From JANQLC01 sp036881805 (lineage in GTDB: Bacteria > Bacteroidota > Bacteroidia > Flavobacteriales > JANQLC01): a stretch of 8,966 bases of DNA. The stretch is from contig JBAJNK010000019.1 in the NCBI GenBank assembly GCA_036881805.1, forward strand, positions 1-8,966, read 5' to 3'. Positions 1 to 5,912 of this stretch are shown here, piece after piece (position 1 is the first letter of the stretch; the number at the start of each line of letters is the position of its first letter). The notes below the pieces were generated by a model. It saw only the letters and a program-made list of their open reading frames with translations, made no database searches and had not been told where the DNA came from. A program made the translations under genes and the position numbers.

Positions 1-1319
1 AACAGGACCGACGAGTTAAGCGAGCTGATAACTCAGACGCCAAGCATACCGACAGAGCGGATCAACGACAAGAGAATGAAAACCCAAGTGGTGAGAGAAG
101 ACAAAATAATAAAAAAGACTATCGTCTCAATCAACCGCAAAACAAACAGACCCATACGCGAGCCGAAGAAGATAAAAATCCCTATCTGAACAACGGTTAT
201 GAATTCGAGGGGATCATCAAATCAGAAGGCGTTTTAGAAATTCTACCCGACGGTTATGGTTTCTTGCGCTCTTCAGACTACAATTACCTGTCCTCGCCCG
301 ATGATATATACTTGTCGCAATCACAAATCCGCCTTTTTAGCCTAAAAACAGGAGATACCGTAGAAGGTATGGTTCGCCCCCCCAAGGAGGGTGAAAAGTA
401 TTTTCCACTGGTAAAGATAGGGCAAATCAACGGCCGAAAACCCGATCTCGTCCGCGACCGAATCGCCTTCGAGCACTTAACACCGCTTTTCCCAAATGAA
501 AAATTCAATTTGGTAGATACCACAAACACTTTGTCCACACGCATTATAGATTTGTTTTCCCCTTTGGGCAAAGGGCAACGCGGTATGATTGTGGCACAAC
601 CCAAGACGGGTAAAACGACATTGCTCAAGGACATCGCCAATGCAATAACCGACAACCACCCCGAAACATATCTGATTATGCTGCTTATCGATGAGCGTCC
701 CGAGGAGGTAACCGATATGCAACGCAGTGTAAAGGGTGAGGTAATCGCTTCAACCTTTGACAAAGAAGCACAGGAACACGTAAAAGTAGCCAACTTCGTC
801 TTAGAAAAAGCAAAGCGAATGGTAGAAAGCGGTCATGATGTCGTCATCCTTTTGGATTCCATCACCCGTCTAGCACGTGCCTACAATACCGTATCGCCAG
901 CTTCTGGAAAGGTGTTATCCGGCGGCGTCGATGCCAACGCATTGCACAAACCCAAACGCCTCTTTGGCGCAGCTCGCAACATTGAAGGAGGCGGATCGCT
1001 CAGCATTATTGCGACAGCCCTGATCGACACCGGATCAAAAATGGATGAAGTCATCTTTGAAGAATTCAAAGGAACCGGCAACATGGAACTGCAATTGGAC
1101 AGAAAAATTGCCAACCGACGGATCTTCCCCGCAATCGATTTGGTCTCTTCTGGGACACGACGGGACGACCTACTCCTGGGTGAATCCACCCTACAGCGCA
1201 TGTGGATCTTGCGCAAGTACCTAGCCGATATGAACCCGGTAGAAGCGATGGAGTTTTTGCGCGATCGCATCCATTCCACGAGAAGTAATGAAGAGTTCTT
1301 GGTCTCTATGAATGGGTAA
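1..1319 (+). CDS. rho: Transcription termination factor Rho (5'-truncated by window edge)
   Basis: Rho is a hexameric RNA-dependent ATPase/translocase that ends transcription at C-rich unstructured RNA. The frame is open from base 3 to the TAA at 1317-1319, giving 438 visible residues; the true start lies left of the window, so the internal TTG at 264 is not the start. The first ~65 visible residues are low complexity and rich in R, K, N, Q, D and E, a likely disordered insertion seen in Bacteroidota Rho. An RNA-binding cold-shock-like domain follows, with the RNP1-like DGYGFLRS at about 243-266. The ATPase core has Walker A (QPKTGKT, about 597-617), Walker B (VVILLDS, about 841-861), the GGVDANALHKPKR segment and the GTGNMEL segment. 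The C-terminus ends in the normal place. Identity is near certain from gapless similarity to E. coli Rho over these motifs as I remember them. Confidence 0.98.
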   Translation, partial: QDRRVKRADNSDAKHTDRADQRQENENPSGERRQNNKKDYRLNQPQNKQTHTRAEEDKNPYLNNGYEFEGIIKSEGVLEILPDGYGFLRSSDYNYLSSPDDIYLSQSQIRLFSLKTGDTVEGMVRPPKEGEKYFPLVKIGQINGRKPDLVRDRIAFEHLTPLFPNEKFNLVDTTNTLSTRIIDLFSPLGKGQRGMIVAQPKTGKTTLLKDIANAITDNHPETYLIMLLIDERPEEVTDMQRSVKGEVIASTFDKEAQEHVKVANFVLEKAKRMVESGHDVVILLDSITRLARAYNTVSPASGKVLSGGVDANALHKPKRLFGAARNIEGGGSLSIIATALIDTGSKMDEVIFEEFKGTGNMELQLDRKIANRRIFPAIDLVSSGTRRDDLLLGESTLQRMWILRKYLADMNPVEAMEFLRDRIHSTRSNEEFLVSMNG

Positions 1320-1347
1320 AGCCAGCACAGGGCTTTGCCAACCCATT
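1311..1347 (+). terminator. Stem-loop over the rho stop codon, possible terminator
   Basis: AATGGG (1311-1316) and AAAGCC (1318-1323) pair with GGCTTT (1331-1336) and CCCATT (1342-1347). This makes a 12-bp stem with a 7-nt loop and a small asymmetric bulge. The stem includes the last codons and the TAA of rho. There is no T-run after it, so it is not a classical intrinsic terminator; it may protect the rho mRNA 3' end or form part of a terminator. The pairing is seen directly; the role is inference. Confidence 0.4.
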
Positions 1348-1440
1348 CCAGATAGATGAAAGCGACACGAATCGAGCGCCGAGCACCCGATAGGCTATAC
1401 CGCTCTGGAGTTTGTCACACCCGAACTATGCAAGGTGATT

Positions 1441-1790
1441 TTTTGACATTTGTCCTTTTGTAAGGGTTTAAAACCTGGAGTTATTTTTTTGTTCATGCGG
1501 AGCTATAGTATCCCAATCGCGGCATCAATCACATAGAGCATCTGAAAATCCAGCTTTATTTTTTGGTATTTGTCGCTGAGGGATTCAGTTTGAAAAATGA
1601 GACTTTTTTGTTTTTGTCCCTGTGTAGCGGTTTGAAAAGCGGGATTTGTTTTTTCGCTTTCGTCCCTTTGAGTCGATTTGAAGGGGGCGTTATTTTTCGT
1701 CTCTGTGGGGCGTTTGAAAAGGGGTCTTATCTCTTGTATTCGTATGTGCATAGCAGTTAAAAAGAAATTCGTTTTTTCGCTTTCGGGATC
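1441..1790 (-). repeat. Block of degenerate ~45-bp repeats, left copy
   Basis: This block fills most of the 550-bp gap between rho and the tRNA. On the plus strand the anchor GTTTGAAAA or a variant recurs at about 1466 (GTTTAAAA), 1541 (TCTGAAAA), 1588, 1630, 1676 (ATTTGAAG), 1712 and 1756 (GTTAAAAA). The last five are spaced 42, 46, 36 and 44 bp. Between anchors each unit has a G-rich patch, a T-rich patch (TTATTTTTT or TTTTTTCG) and GTCCCTGTG or a variant. Read on the minus strand the unit is the same as in the large block at 7890-8966, so the two blocks are inverted relative to each other. Short open frames inside it are not credible genes. The flanks 1348-1440 and 1791-1869 hold nothing I can identify, and I saw no clear terminator for the tRNA. 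Confidence 0.75.
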
Positions 1791-1869
1791 GGATGCCTAC
1801 GCTATCATATCGAGGTGTTTGGACATAAAAAATGCGGGAATCCGGGCGGCCTGAGTACATCGATTGCCG

Positions 1870-1943
1870 TAGCGTGGGGGGGACTTGAACCCCCGACCTC
1901 CGGGTTATGAATCCGACGCTCTAACCGGCTGAGCTACCACGCC
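1870..1943 (-). tRNA. tRNA with anticodon CAT, probably elongator tRNA-Met
   Basis: The 74-nt cloverleaf folds fully on the minus strand. The acceptor stem GGCGTGG pairs with CCACGCT, with a G1-U72 wobble. The D stem is GCTC/GAGC, the anticodon loop is TTCATAA, the variable loop AGGTC, and the T stem GGGGG/CCCCC encloses TTCAAGT. The discriminator is A73. CCA is not encoded: the next three bases are CGG, so CCA must be added after transcription. The anticodon stem has a U27-G43 wobble and an A31-C39 mismatch. CAT can mean elongator Met, initiator Met or lysidine-modified Ile. The paired 1-72 end and the lack of three G-C pairs next to the anticodon loop argue against the initiator. Elongator Met is the best guess; Ile-CAT is not excluded. 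Confidence 0.95.
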
Positions 1944-1954
1944 ATAAGGAATGG

Positions 1955-1985
1955 CAAATATAAACCGATCGAACTAAAATCCAAA
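1955..1985 (-). promoter_or_regulatory. Perfect Bacteroidota-type promoter of the tRNA gene
   Basis: On the minus strand TTTG (1985-1982) is followed by exactly 19 nt and then TATATTTG (1962-1955). This matches the Bacteroidota primary-sigma consensus TTTG-N19-TAnnTTTG at every fixed base. Transcription would start about 4-8 nt downstream, a few bases before the tRNA 5' end at 1943. The position and perfect match make this the most secure regulatory site in the window. Confidence 0.85.
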
Positions 1986-2009
1986 GCGAGTGCTTGCAGA
2001 AATTAATTT

Positions 2010-2038
2010 TTTGAAATCGAATTCTATTGGCTACCTTG
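2010..2038 (+). promoter_or_regulatory. Candidate promoter of the START-like gene
   Basis: TTTG (2010-2013) is followed by 18 nt and TACCTTG (2032-2038), a one-base-short version of TAnnTTTG. It would start a transcript about 15 nt before the ATG at 2059. The match is imperfect, so this is tentative. Confidence 0.3.
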
Positions 2039-2058
2039 CCGAGTTGAAAAGTCTCAAA

Positions 2059-2442
2059 ATGTCAGAGAAAGAGAAATTGGAAATGGAGTTTATACTCAAC
2101 ACATCTCCGAGATTGTTATTTAATTATCTGGCCACACCTTCGGGATTGAGCGAATGGTTTGCCGACGACGTAAATCCCGAGAACGGGTATTTTAGCTTTT
2201 CTTGGAATGGTGCAGCAGAAACGGCAAAACTCTTGAAGAAGCACGACGAAAAGTGCATCCGGTTTCAATGGGAAAGCGATGCGGGTACAGATTTTTACTG
2301 GGAGTTTGCCATTGAGTTAGATGAATTGACCAAAGACATCTCCCTTATCGTCACAGATTTTGCAGCGAGAGACGAAATCGAAGAATCGAGGTTGTTTTGG
2401 CAAAATCGAATTGAAGAGTTGAAGCAAATCATTGGACACTAG
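2059..2442 (+). CDS. START-like domain protein, Bacteroidota type (127 aa)
   Basis: This is a small soluble protein of the START/AHSA1-like helix-grip fold, a family conserved in Bacteroidota with no established function that I know of. I chose the ATG at 2059 (MSEKEKLEMEF...) because family members begin at this point and are about 127-130 aa. The frame is open back to a GTG at 1990, but that stretch has no family similarity and lies next to the tRNA promoter. Family features are the N-terminal strand followed by SPRLLFNYLATPSGLSEWFADDV (residues 16-38), the central FSWNG segment and a C-terminal helix ending the fold. No signal peptide or membrane segment is visible. It shares one base with the GTG of the next gene (TAGTG), so the two are likely translationally coupled. 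Confidence 0.85.
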   Translation: MSEKEKLEMEFILNTSPRLLFNYLATPSGLSEWFADDVNPENGYFSFSWNGAAETAKLLKKHDEKCIRFQWESDAGTDFYWEFAIELDELTKDISLIVTDFAARDEIEESRLFWQNRIEELKQIIGH

Positions 2443-3281
2443 TGGCGCAGCGTTCAAAGGTGATCGTAAACTACAACGGCCAGCTGTGCCGGGGTACCGA
2501 AGTTCTCCCTTTTGACAACCGCGGGTTTGCATATGGGGATGCCGTTTTTGATACCCTCGTTATTGCGTCCGGTCAAATCCGCTTTTGGGAAGACCACTAT
2601 TTTAGGATGATGTCGGGCATGCGTGTACTCCGCATGTGCATTCCCACCTCCTTTACGATGGATTTTCTACAGCAGGAGATAGAAAAGGTATTGGATGCTC
2701 CCAATGCACGGGTACGGATCACGCTTTTTCGGGAGGCGAAAGGGCTTTACACAGCTGAAAGGGGCAGTGTCGGTTACCTCATTGCAGCCAAACCGCTGGG
2801 CGATGCTGCCTATTCCATCTCAGATGAGAAATACGAAGTCGCACTCTTTACAGATTTTTATGTGCAGCAGAGCACGCTGAATAACATCAAGAGTACCAAT
2901 CGCGCCTTACATGTGGTGGCGGGCGTTTTTGCCAGAGAAAACGCGTACGACAATTGTCTTTTGCTAAATGATTCCAAGCAGCTTGTGGGCGCCATTAACG
3001 GCAACCTATTTCTCATTTCGGATGCCCAACTGATCACGCCAAGCCCGGAACAGGGATGTATAAAGGGAATTTTCCGAAAGAATTTGTTGCGCTTGGTTAC
3101 AGAGAACCACTTATTTGAAGTGGTGGAACGCCCAATCACACCCTTTGAACTGACAAAGGCAGCGGAGGTATTCATCACCAACGTCATATCGGGAATCATT
3201 CCGGTAACCCACTATCGAAAAAAGGTTTTCAGCACCGAAAAAACAAAAGCATTGTTGAATCGATTCAATTCAACCCGCTAG
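2442..3281 (+). CDS. Class IV (fold-type IV) PLP aminotransferase / aminodeoxychorismate lyase-like protein
   Basis: The family contains branched-chain aminotransferase, D-amino acid aminotransferase and PabC (4-amino-4-deoxychorismate lyase). The 279-aa length fits. Visible marks are NYNG and the FDNRGFAYGDAVFDT segment near residues 24-38, R94 in the ITLFR strand, K150 in NNIKSTNR as the likely PLP-binding lysine, the NGNLF motif (186-190) and GCIKGIFR (205-212). At residue 183, where the family normally has a Glu five residues before the Asn of N-[LI]-F, this protein has Gly (GGC at 2988-2990). The Glu normally contacts the PLP pyridine nitrogen, so transaminase activity may be altered. 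GTG at 2442 overlaps the upstream stop; GTG at 2460 is an alternative. Substrate cannot be told from sequence. The stop codon overlaps that of the convergent yqgE-like gene. Confidence 0.88.
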   Translation: MAQRSKVIVNYNGQLCRGTEVLPFDNRGFAYGDAVFDTLVIASGQIRFWEDHYFRMMSGMRVLRMCIPTSFTMDFLQQEIEKVLDAPNARVRITLFREAKGLYTAERGSVGYLIAAKPLGDAAYSISDEKYEVALFTDFYVQQSTLNNIKSTNRALHVVAGVFARENAYDNCLLLNDSKQLVGAINGNLFLISDAQLITPSPEQGCIKGIFRKNLLRLVTENHLFEVVERPITPFELTKAAEVFITNVISGIIPVTHYRKKVFSTEKTKALLNRFNSTR

Positions 3282-3841
3282 TTCCAATTCGGATTTTTGG
3301 GTGCATTAGCCCAAATGACATGAGACCCGCCCAAACCGATCATCTCACATTTCCAAAGGTTCTGCTCAAAATCAGAAAACAAGTTTGGGTTGAGCCGATC
3401 GAGCATAATCCATGCTTCTCTATCGAGTTCATCCTCGAGTTGACCACTACTCCAACTGGAACAACCGAGGAAAAATTTAATGTTATCCGCATTTAGATTC
3501 CCGTTTGACAAATGCGTTTTTACGAGATTAAAATTGCCGGCCAAAAAAATGTCACCCACAACGGGAATCGCATTTTCAATCAAATCAGCGCGGCTGTGCA
3601 CATAGTATAGGTTGTAAGTATTTACAGGACCACCCCGGTACACGGCTAAGTCGATATCCAAATCCGGAATCAAGCCAGCCAAAACCGAGCCGGTAGGCTG
3701 ATTCAAAACAAAACCTAGGGTACCCTGTCTGCCATGACTGGTCAGATAAACGACTGAGCGTGTAAATGTATCATCATTCAACGAAGGCTCAGCCAGCAAT
3801 ATGTTTCCCTTTTTTATAATTTTGGTGATCGTCGGTCTCAT
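3278..3841 (-). CDS. YqgE/AlgH family protein (DUF179), 187 aa
   Basis: This widely conserved soluble family was named after AlgH, once linked to alginate regulation in Pseudomonas; its biochemical role is unsettled. I start it at the ATG at 3841 (MRPTITKIIKKGNILLAEPSL), as in family members; the frame is open to a TTG at 3859, but that would place the promoter element inside the gene. Family marks are NILLAEPSLNDDTFTRSVVYL (13-33), GTLGFVLNQPTG (40-51), the YRGGPV turn (68-73), and the C-terminal FFLGCSSWSSGQLEDEL segment (123-139) followed by REAW. Length is normal for the family. It converges on the aminotransferase gene, the two TAG stops sharing the palindrome CTAG (3278-3281), and diverges from pdxH. 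Confidence 0.93.
   Translation of the reverse strand: MRPTITKIIKKGNILLAEPSLNDDTFTRSVVYLTSHGRQGTLGFVLNQPTGSVLAGLIPDLDIDLAVYRGGPVNTYNLYYVHSRADLIENAIPVVGDIFLAGNFNLVKTHLSNGNLNADNIKFFLGCSSWSSGQLEDELDREAWIMLDRLNPNLFSDFEQNLWKCEMIGLGGSHVIWANAPKNPNWN
3817..3824 (+). promoter_or_regulatory. Candidate -7 element for pdxH inside the start of the yqgE-like gene
   Basis: The plus strand reads TAATTTTG (3817-3824), a perfect TAnnTTTG. A transcript from here would have a leader of about 35 nt before the pdxH ATG at 3867. The -33 position has no TTTG, so the call rests on one element. It lies within codons of the oppositely directed yqgE-like gene. Confidence 0.4.
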
Positions 3842-3847
3842 AGCAGT

Positions 3848-3855
3848 CAAATATA
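3848..3855 (-). promoter_or_regulatory. -7 promoter element for yqgE-like gene, very close to the start codon
   Basis: The minus strand reads TATATTTG (3855-3848), a perfect TAnnTTTG. Only 6 nt separate it from the ATG at 3841, so the transcript would have almost no leader. No good TTTG is seen 19 nt upstream. The element is clear; its use is inferred. Confidence 0.5.
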
Positions 3856-3866
3856 ACAAATAAAAA

Positions 3867-4508
3867 ATGGAAAAGGACTTGAGTCACTACAGAAAAAAAT
3901 ACGGGATCGGTGAGCTCTCGGCAAAAAAAGCACTACAGAATCCGATTGCACAGTTTCAAAAGTGGTTTGAAGAAGCCGAAAAGGAAGCCTTGGGTGAAGC
4001 CAATGCAATGGCGCTTTCAACGGTAGGTGAAGATGGCTATCCCACAACCCGCATGGTATTGCTAAAGGAGATAACCCGATTCGGTTTTGTATTCTTTACG
4101 AATTACGACAGCGATAAGGGAAGGGATATTGAAAAGCACCCCAAGGTTTGCCTGAGTTTTTTCTGGCCCCATATGGAACGCCAGGTAATGATCAAAGGAA
4201 GCTGCCAAAAGACAAGCGCAGCCATTTCCGACGCGTACTTTGAGAATCGTCCGCGCGGGAGCCAGCTAGGGGCTTGGGCTTCCAACCAAAGCCAACCCAT
4301 CCCTACCCGAACCGTATTGGAAGAGCGGTACCAAACCGTCAAAGAAAGGTTTACGGGTCAGGCGATCACCCGGCCTGCGCATTGGGGTGGCTATGTAGTA
4401 CAACCGCAAAGCATGGAGTTTTGGCAGGGCCGCTCCGACCGCTTACACGACAGAATCCGCTACACCTTGCAGGCTGGCGTCTGGGAAAAAACCAGGCTGT
4501 CTCCCTAA
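3867..4508 (+). CDS. pdxH: Pyridoxine/pyridoxamine 5'-phosphate oxidase
   Basis: This FMN-dependent cytosolic homodimer oxidises pyridoxine or pyridoxamine 5'-phosphate with O2 to pyridoxal 5'-phosphate, the last step of B6 synthesis and salvage. The 213-aa length is normal. Marks in order: TTRMVLLK (60-67, FMN site), FFTNYDSDKGRDI (76-88), FFWPHMERQVMIKG (98-111), RPRGSQLGAWASNQS (128-142, FMN/PLP contacts), MEFWQGRSDRLHDRIRY (183-199, with the RLHDR substrate-binding motif at 192-196) and the typical C-terminal RLSP. The ATG at 3867 follows an A-rich stretch without a Shine-Dalgarno sequence, as is usual in Bacteroidota. It is divergent from the yqgE-like gene and convergent with the HU gene. 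Its product PLP is the cofactor of the aminotransferase two genes upstream, though I see no evidence of shared regulation. Confidence 0.97.
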   Translation: MEKDLSHYRKKYGIGELSAKKALQNPIAQFQKWFEEAEKEALGEANAMALSTVGEDGYPTTRMVLLKEITRFGFVFFTNYDSDKGRDIEKHPKVCLSFFWPHMERQVMIKGSCQKTSAAISDAYFENRPRGSQLGAWASNQSQPIPTRTVLEERYQTVKERFTGQAITRPAHWGGYVVQPQSMEFWQGRSDRLHDRIRYTLQAGVWEKTRLSP

Positions 4509-4521
4509 CCCATAGACTCGA

Positions 4522-4547
4522 AGCGATCGCTAACTCACCTGATCGCT
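4522..4547. other. Inverted repeat between pdxH and the HU gene
   Basis: AGCGATC (4522-4528) pairs with GATCGCT (4541-4547) across a 12-nt loop. The left arm is also part of the 10-bp perfect palindrome AGCGATCGCT (4522-4531). It sits at the junction of two convergent genes and extends into the last codons of the HU gene. There is no T-run, so a terminator role for either strand is only a possibility. Confidence 0.3.
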
Positions 4548-4802
4548 CAATTCAGCGCCGGGCTTAAACTTCACCACCCTTTTGGCTGGAATTCTAATGG
4601 TTTTCCCCGTTTGTGGGTTACGCCCCTCTCGGGCGTTTCGTTCCGATATGGAAAAAGAACCAAACCCGACTAGGGAAACCCGGTCACCCCGCTTCAAAGT
4701 ATGGGTAACACTGGTGATAAACGCGTCCAACGCTCTTTTTGAGCTGGCTTTTGAGATTCCGGCAGCTTCTGCCATGGCTTGGGTTAAATCAGATTTATTC
4801 AT
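4530..4802 (-). CDS. HU-family nucleoid DNA-binding protein
   Basis: HU is a small dimeric architectural protein that bends and compacts DNA. The 90-aa length is exact for the family. The helical N-terminal half (MNKSDLTQAMAEAAGISKAS) is followed by VGFGSFS (45-51), then the DNA-binding arm with RNPQTGKTIRIPAKRV (61-76), including the intercalating proline P63, and the KFKPG end of the core (78-82). IHF is less likely because the arm and ends are HU-like, but the two cannot be separated with certainty. It has its own promoter in the 165-bp gap after fmt. Confidence 0.96.
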   Translation of the reverse strand: MNKSDLTQAMAEAAGISKASSKRALDAFITSVTHTLKRGDRVSLVGFGSFSISERNAREGRNPQTGKTIRIPAKRVVKFKPGAELSDQVS

Positions 4803-4845
4803 AATGACAAGTATTAAAGGGTTATATTCGTTTACAAGCTATGAG

Positions 4846-4876
4846 CAAATATATAGCATTCGAGCTATCGGTCAAG
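4846..4876 (-). promoter_or_regulatory. Bacteroidota-type promoter of the HU gene
   Basis: On the minus strand CTTG (4876-4873) is followed by 19 nt and TATATTTG (4853-4846). This matches TTTG-N19-TAnnTTTG at all but one fixed base. The start site would be near 4840, giving an AT-rich leader of about 37 nt that has no Shine-Dalgarno sequence. Independent transcription from the upstream recQ-fmt pair is therefore likely. Confidence 0.75.
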
Positions 4877-4967
4877 CTTTTAATCCAGATTTTTACTTTT
4901 ATGTTGATAAAAAGGCGTTTTTGTTAATAAAAAGCAAAGAATGTGACACAAAACTATGGAAACTGGA

Positions 4968-5912
4968 CTATTTCAAACAAAAAGCCTTATTGAGGTGCAC
5001 CCCATTTAAGAAGTCTGCTGCACCCATTTTTCGTTTTCCGGCTGCTTGTACTTCTAAAATGGACAGCCATTCATCTCGAGTAGCGACCCGTATAGCCTTT
5101 TTTTCGAGGACTAGTGAACCGGGCTTTGACCGGCTTTGAACGGCGATCCGCTCCGCTTTGAATATTTTTATCGGGCATTGGGTCTGTCCGTCTGTGAGCA
5201 TAGTCCAAGCGGTGGGATCAGGACTCAACCCCCTTATTTTGTCAAACAGGCTTTTAGCGGTATCATTCCAATTCAGACGGCGGGTTTCCCGGTAGATTTT
5301 GGGGGCGGTCTTGCACACCGCAACTCGTGGTTGTGCTTTTGGGCTAAGCGTTTTATCCTCGATTGCCTGTACCGTCTTCAAAACCAGGTCAGCCCCGAGT
5401 AGCATGAGTTTATCGTGGAGTTCACCGGCATTCTCCGCCTGTGTGATGGGTACTTTTTCTCGCATGAGCACGGCACCGGCATCGATGTTTTCATCGATGA
5501 AAAAAGTGGTGACCCCGGTTTCGGTTTCACCATTTATAATAGCCCAATGAATGGGCGCCGCGCCGCGGTATTGCGGGAGTAAACTGGCGTGTAGGTTAAG
5601 CGTCCCAGCGGTGGGCATGGCCCAAACGACCCTGGGGAGCATCCGAAAAGCGACGACGACCTGCAAATCGGCCTTTACGGCTTTCAATTCGGCTATAAAA
5701 TCCTGAGATTTCAACCGAGGGGGCTGCAAGAGCTCGAGTCCCTTTTGCAGCGCATACTTTTTTACTTCGGATTGCAGGTGCTTTCTTCCACGTCCAGCAG
5801 GCTTATCCGGAGCGGTTACCACAGCGACGACCTCGTGTCTGGAATGGTATAATCTATCCAATGATGCAACGGCAAAACGCGGCGTACCCATAAAGACAAT
5901 CCGCAAACCCAT
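4968..5912 (-). CDS. fmt: Methionyl-tRNA formyltransferase
   Basis: Fmt transfers a formyl group from 10-formyl-tetrahydrofolate to methionyl-initiator tRNA. I chose the ATG at 5912 (MGLRIVFMGTPRFA), giving 314 aa; a few codons upstream are open but lie inside recQ. Catalytic residues fall exactly at the E. coli numbering: N106 and H108 in LNLHASLLP, and D144 in ENIDAG. The formyl-folate domain also shows FMGTPRFAV (8-16), KPAGRGRK (37-44) and YRGAAPIHWAIINGETETGVT. A C-terminal OB-fold-like region follows, with the linker PRVAVCKTAPKI. The recQ stop and the fmt start overlap as TGATG, so translation is probably coupled. Confidence 0.97.
   Translation of the reverse strand: MGLRIVFMGTPRFAVASLDRLYHSRHEVVAVVTAPDKPAGRGRKHLQSEVKKYALQKGLELLQPPRLKSQDFIAELKAVKADLQVVVAFRMLPRVVWAMPTAGTLNLHASLLPQYRGAAPIHWAIINGETETGVTTFFIDENIDAGAVLMREKVPITQAENAGELHDKLMLLGADLVLKTVQAIEDKTLSPKAQPRVAVCKTAPKIYRETRRLNWNDTAKSLFDKIRGLSPDPTAWTMLTDGQTQCPIKIFKAERIAVQSRSKPGSLVLEKKAIRVATRDEWLSILEVQAAGKRKMGAADFLNGVHLNKAFCLK

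Noticed and set aside
264..266. TTG at 264 as the start of rho
   Set aside because: The frame is open to the left edge and the residues before it (YEFEGIIKSEGVLEILPDG) are part of the conserved Rho RNA-binding domain.
1503..1760. Short open frames of 65 and 82 codons on both strands between rho and the tRNA
   Set aside because: They fall in the left repeat block, overlap each other on opposite strands, and have no promoter, start context or recognisable protein similarity.
1791..1869. Intrinsic terminator for the tRNA on the minus strand
   Set aside because: A run of six T follows a G/C-rich stretch, but the G/C-rich stretch does not form an inverted repeat, so no stem is supported.
4523..4530. 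GCGATCGC, the cyanobacterial HIP1 octamer
   Set aside because: I noticed only this copy and one in rho (1261-1268); this is not an overrepresentation, and the promoters and proteins point to Bacteroidota.
4582..5139. 185-codon plus-strand open frame across the HU gene and the end of fmt
   Set aside because: It is antisense to two clear genes and spans a strong minus-strand promoter; it is a shadow of their codon use.
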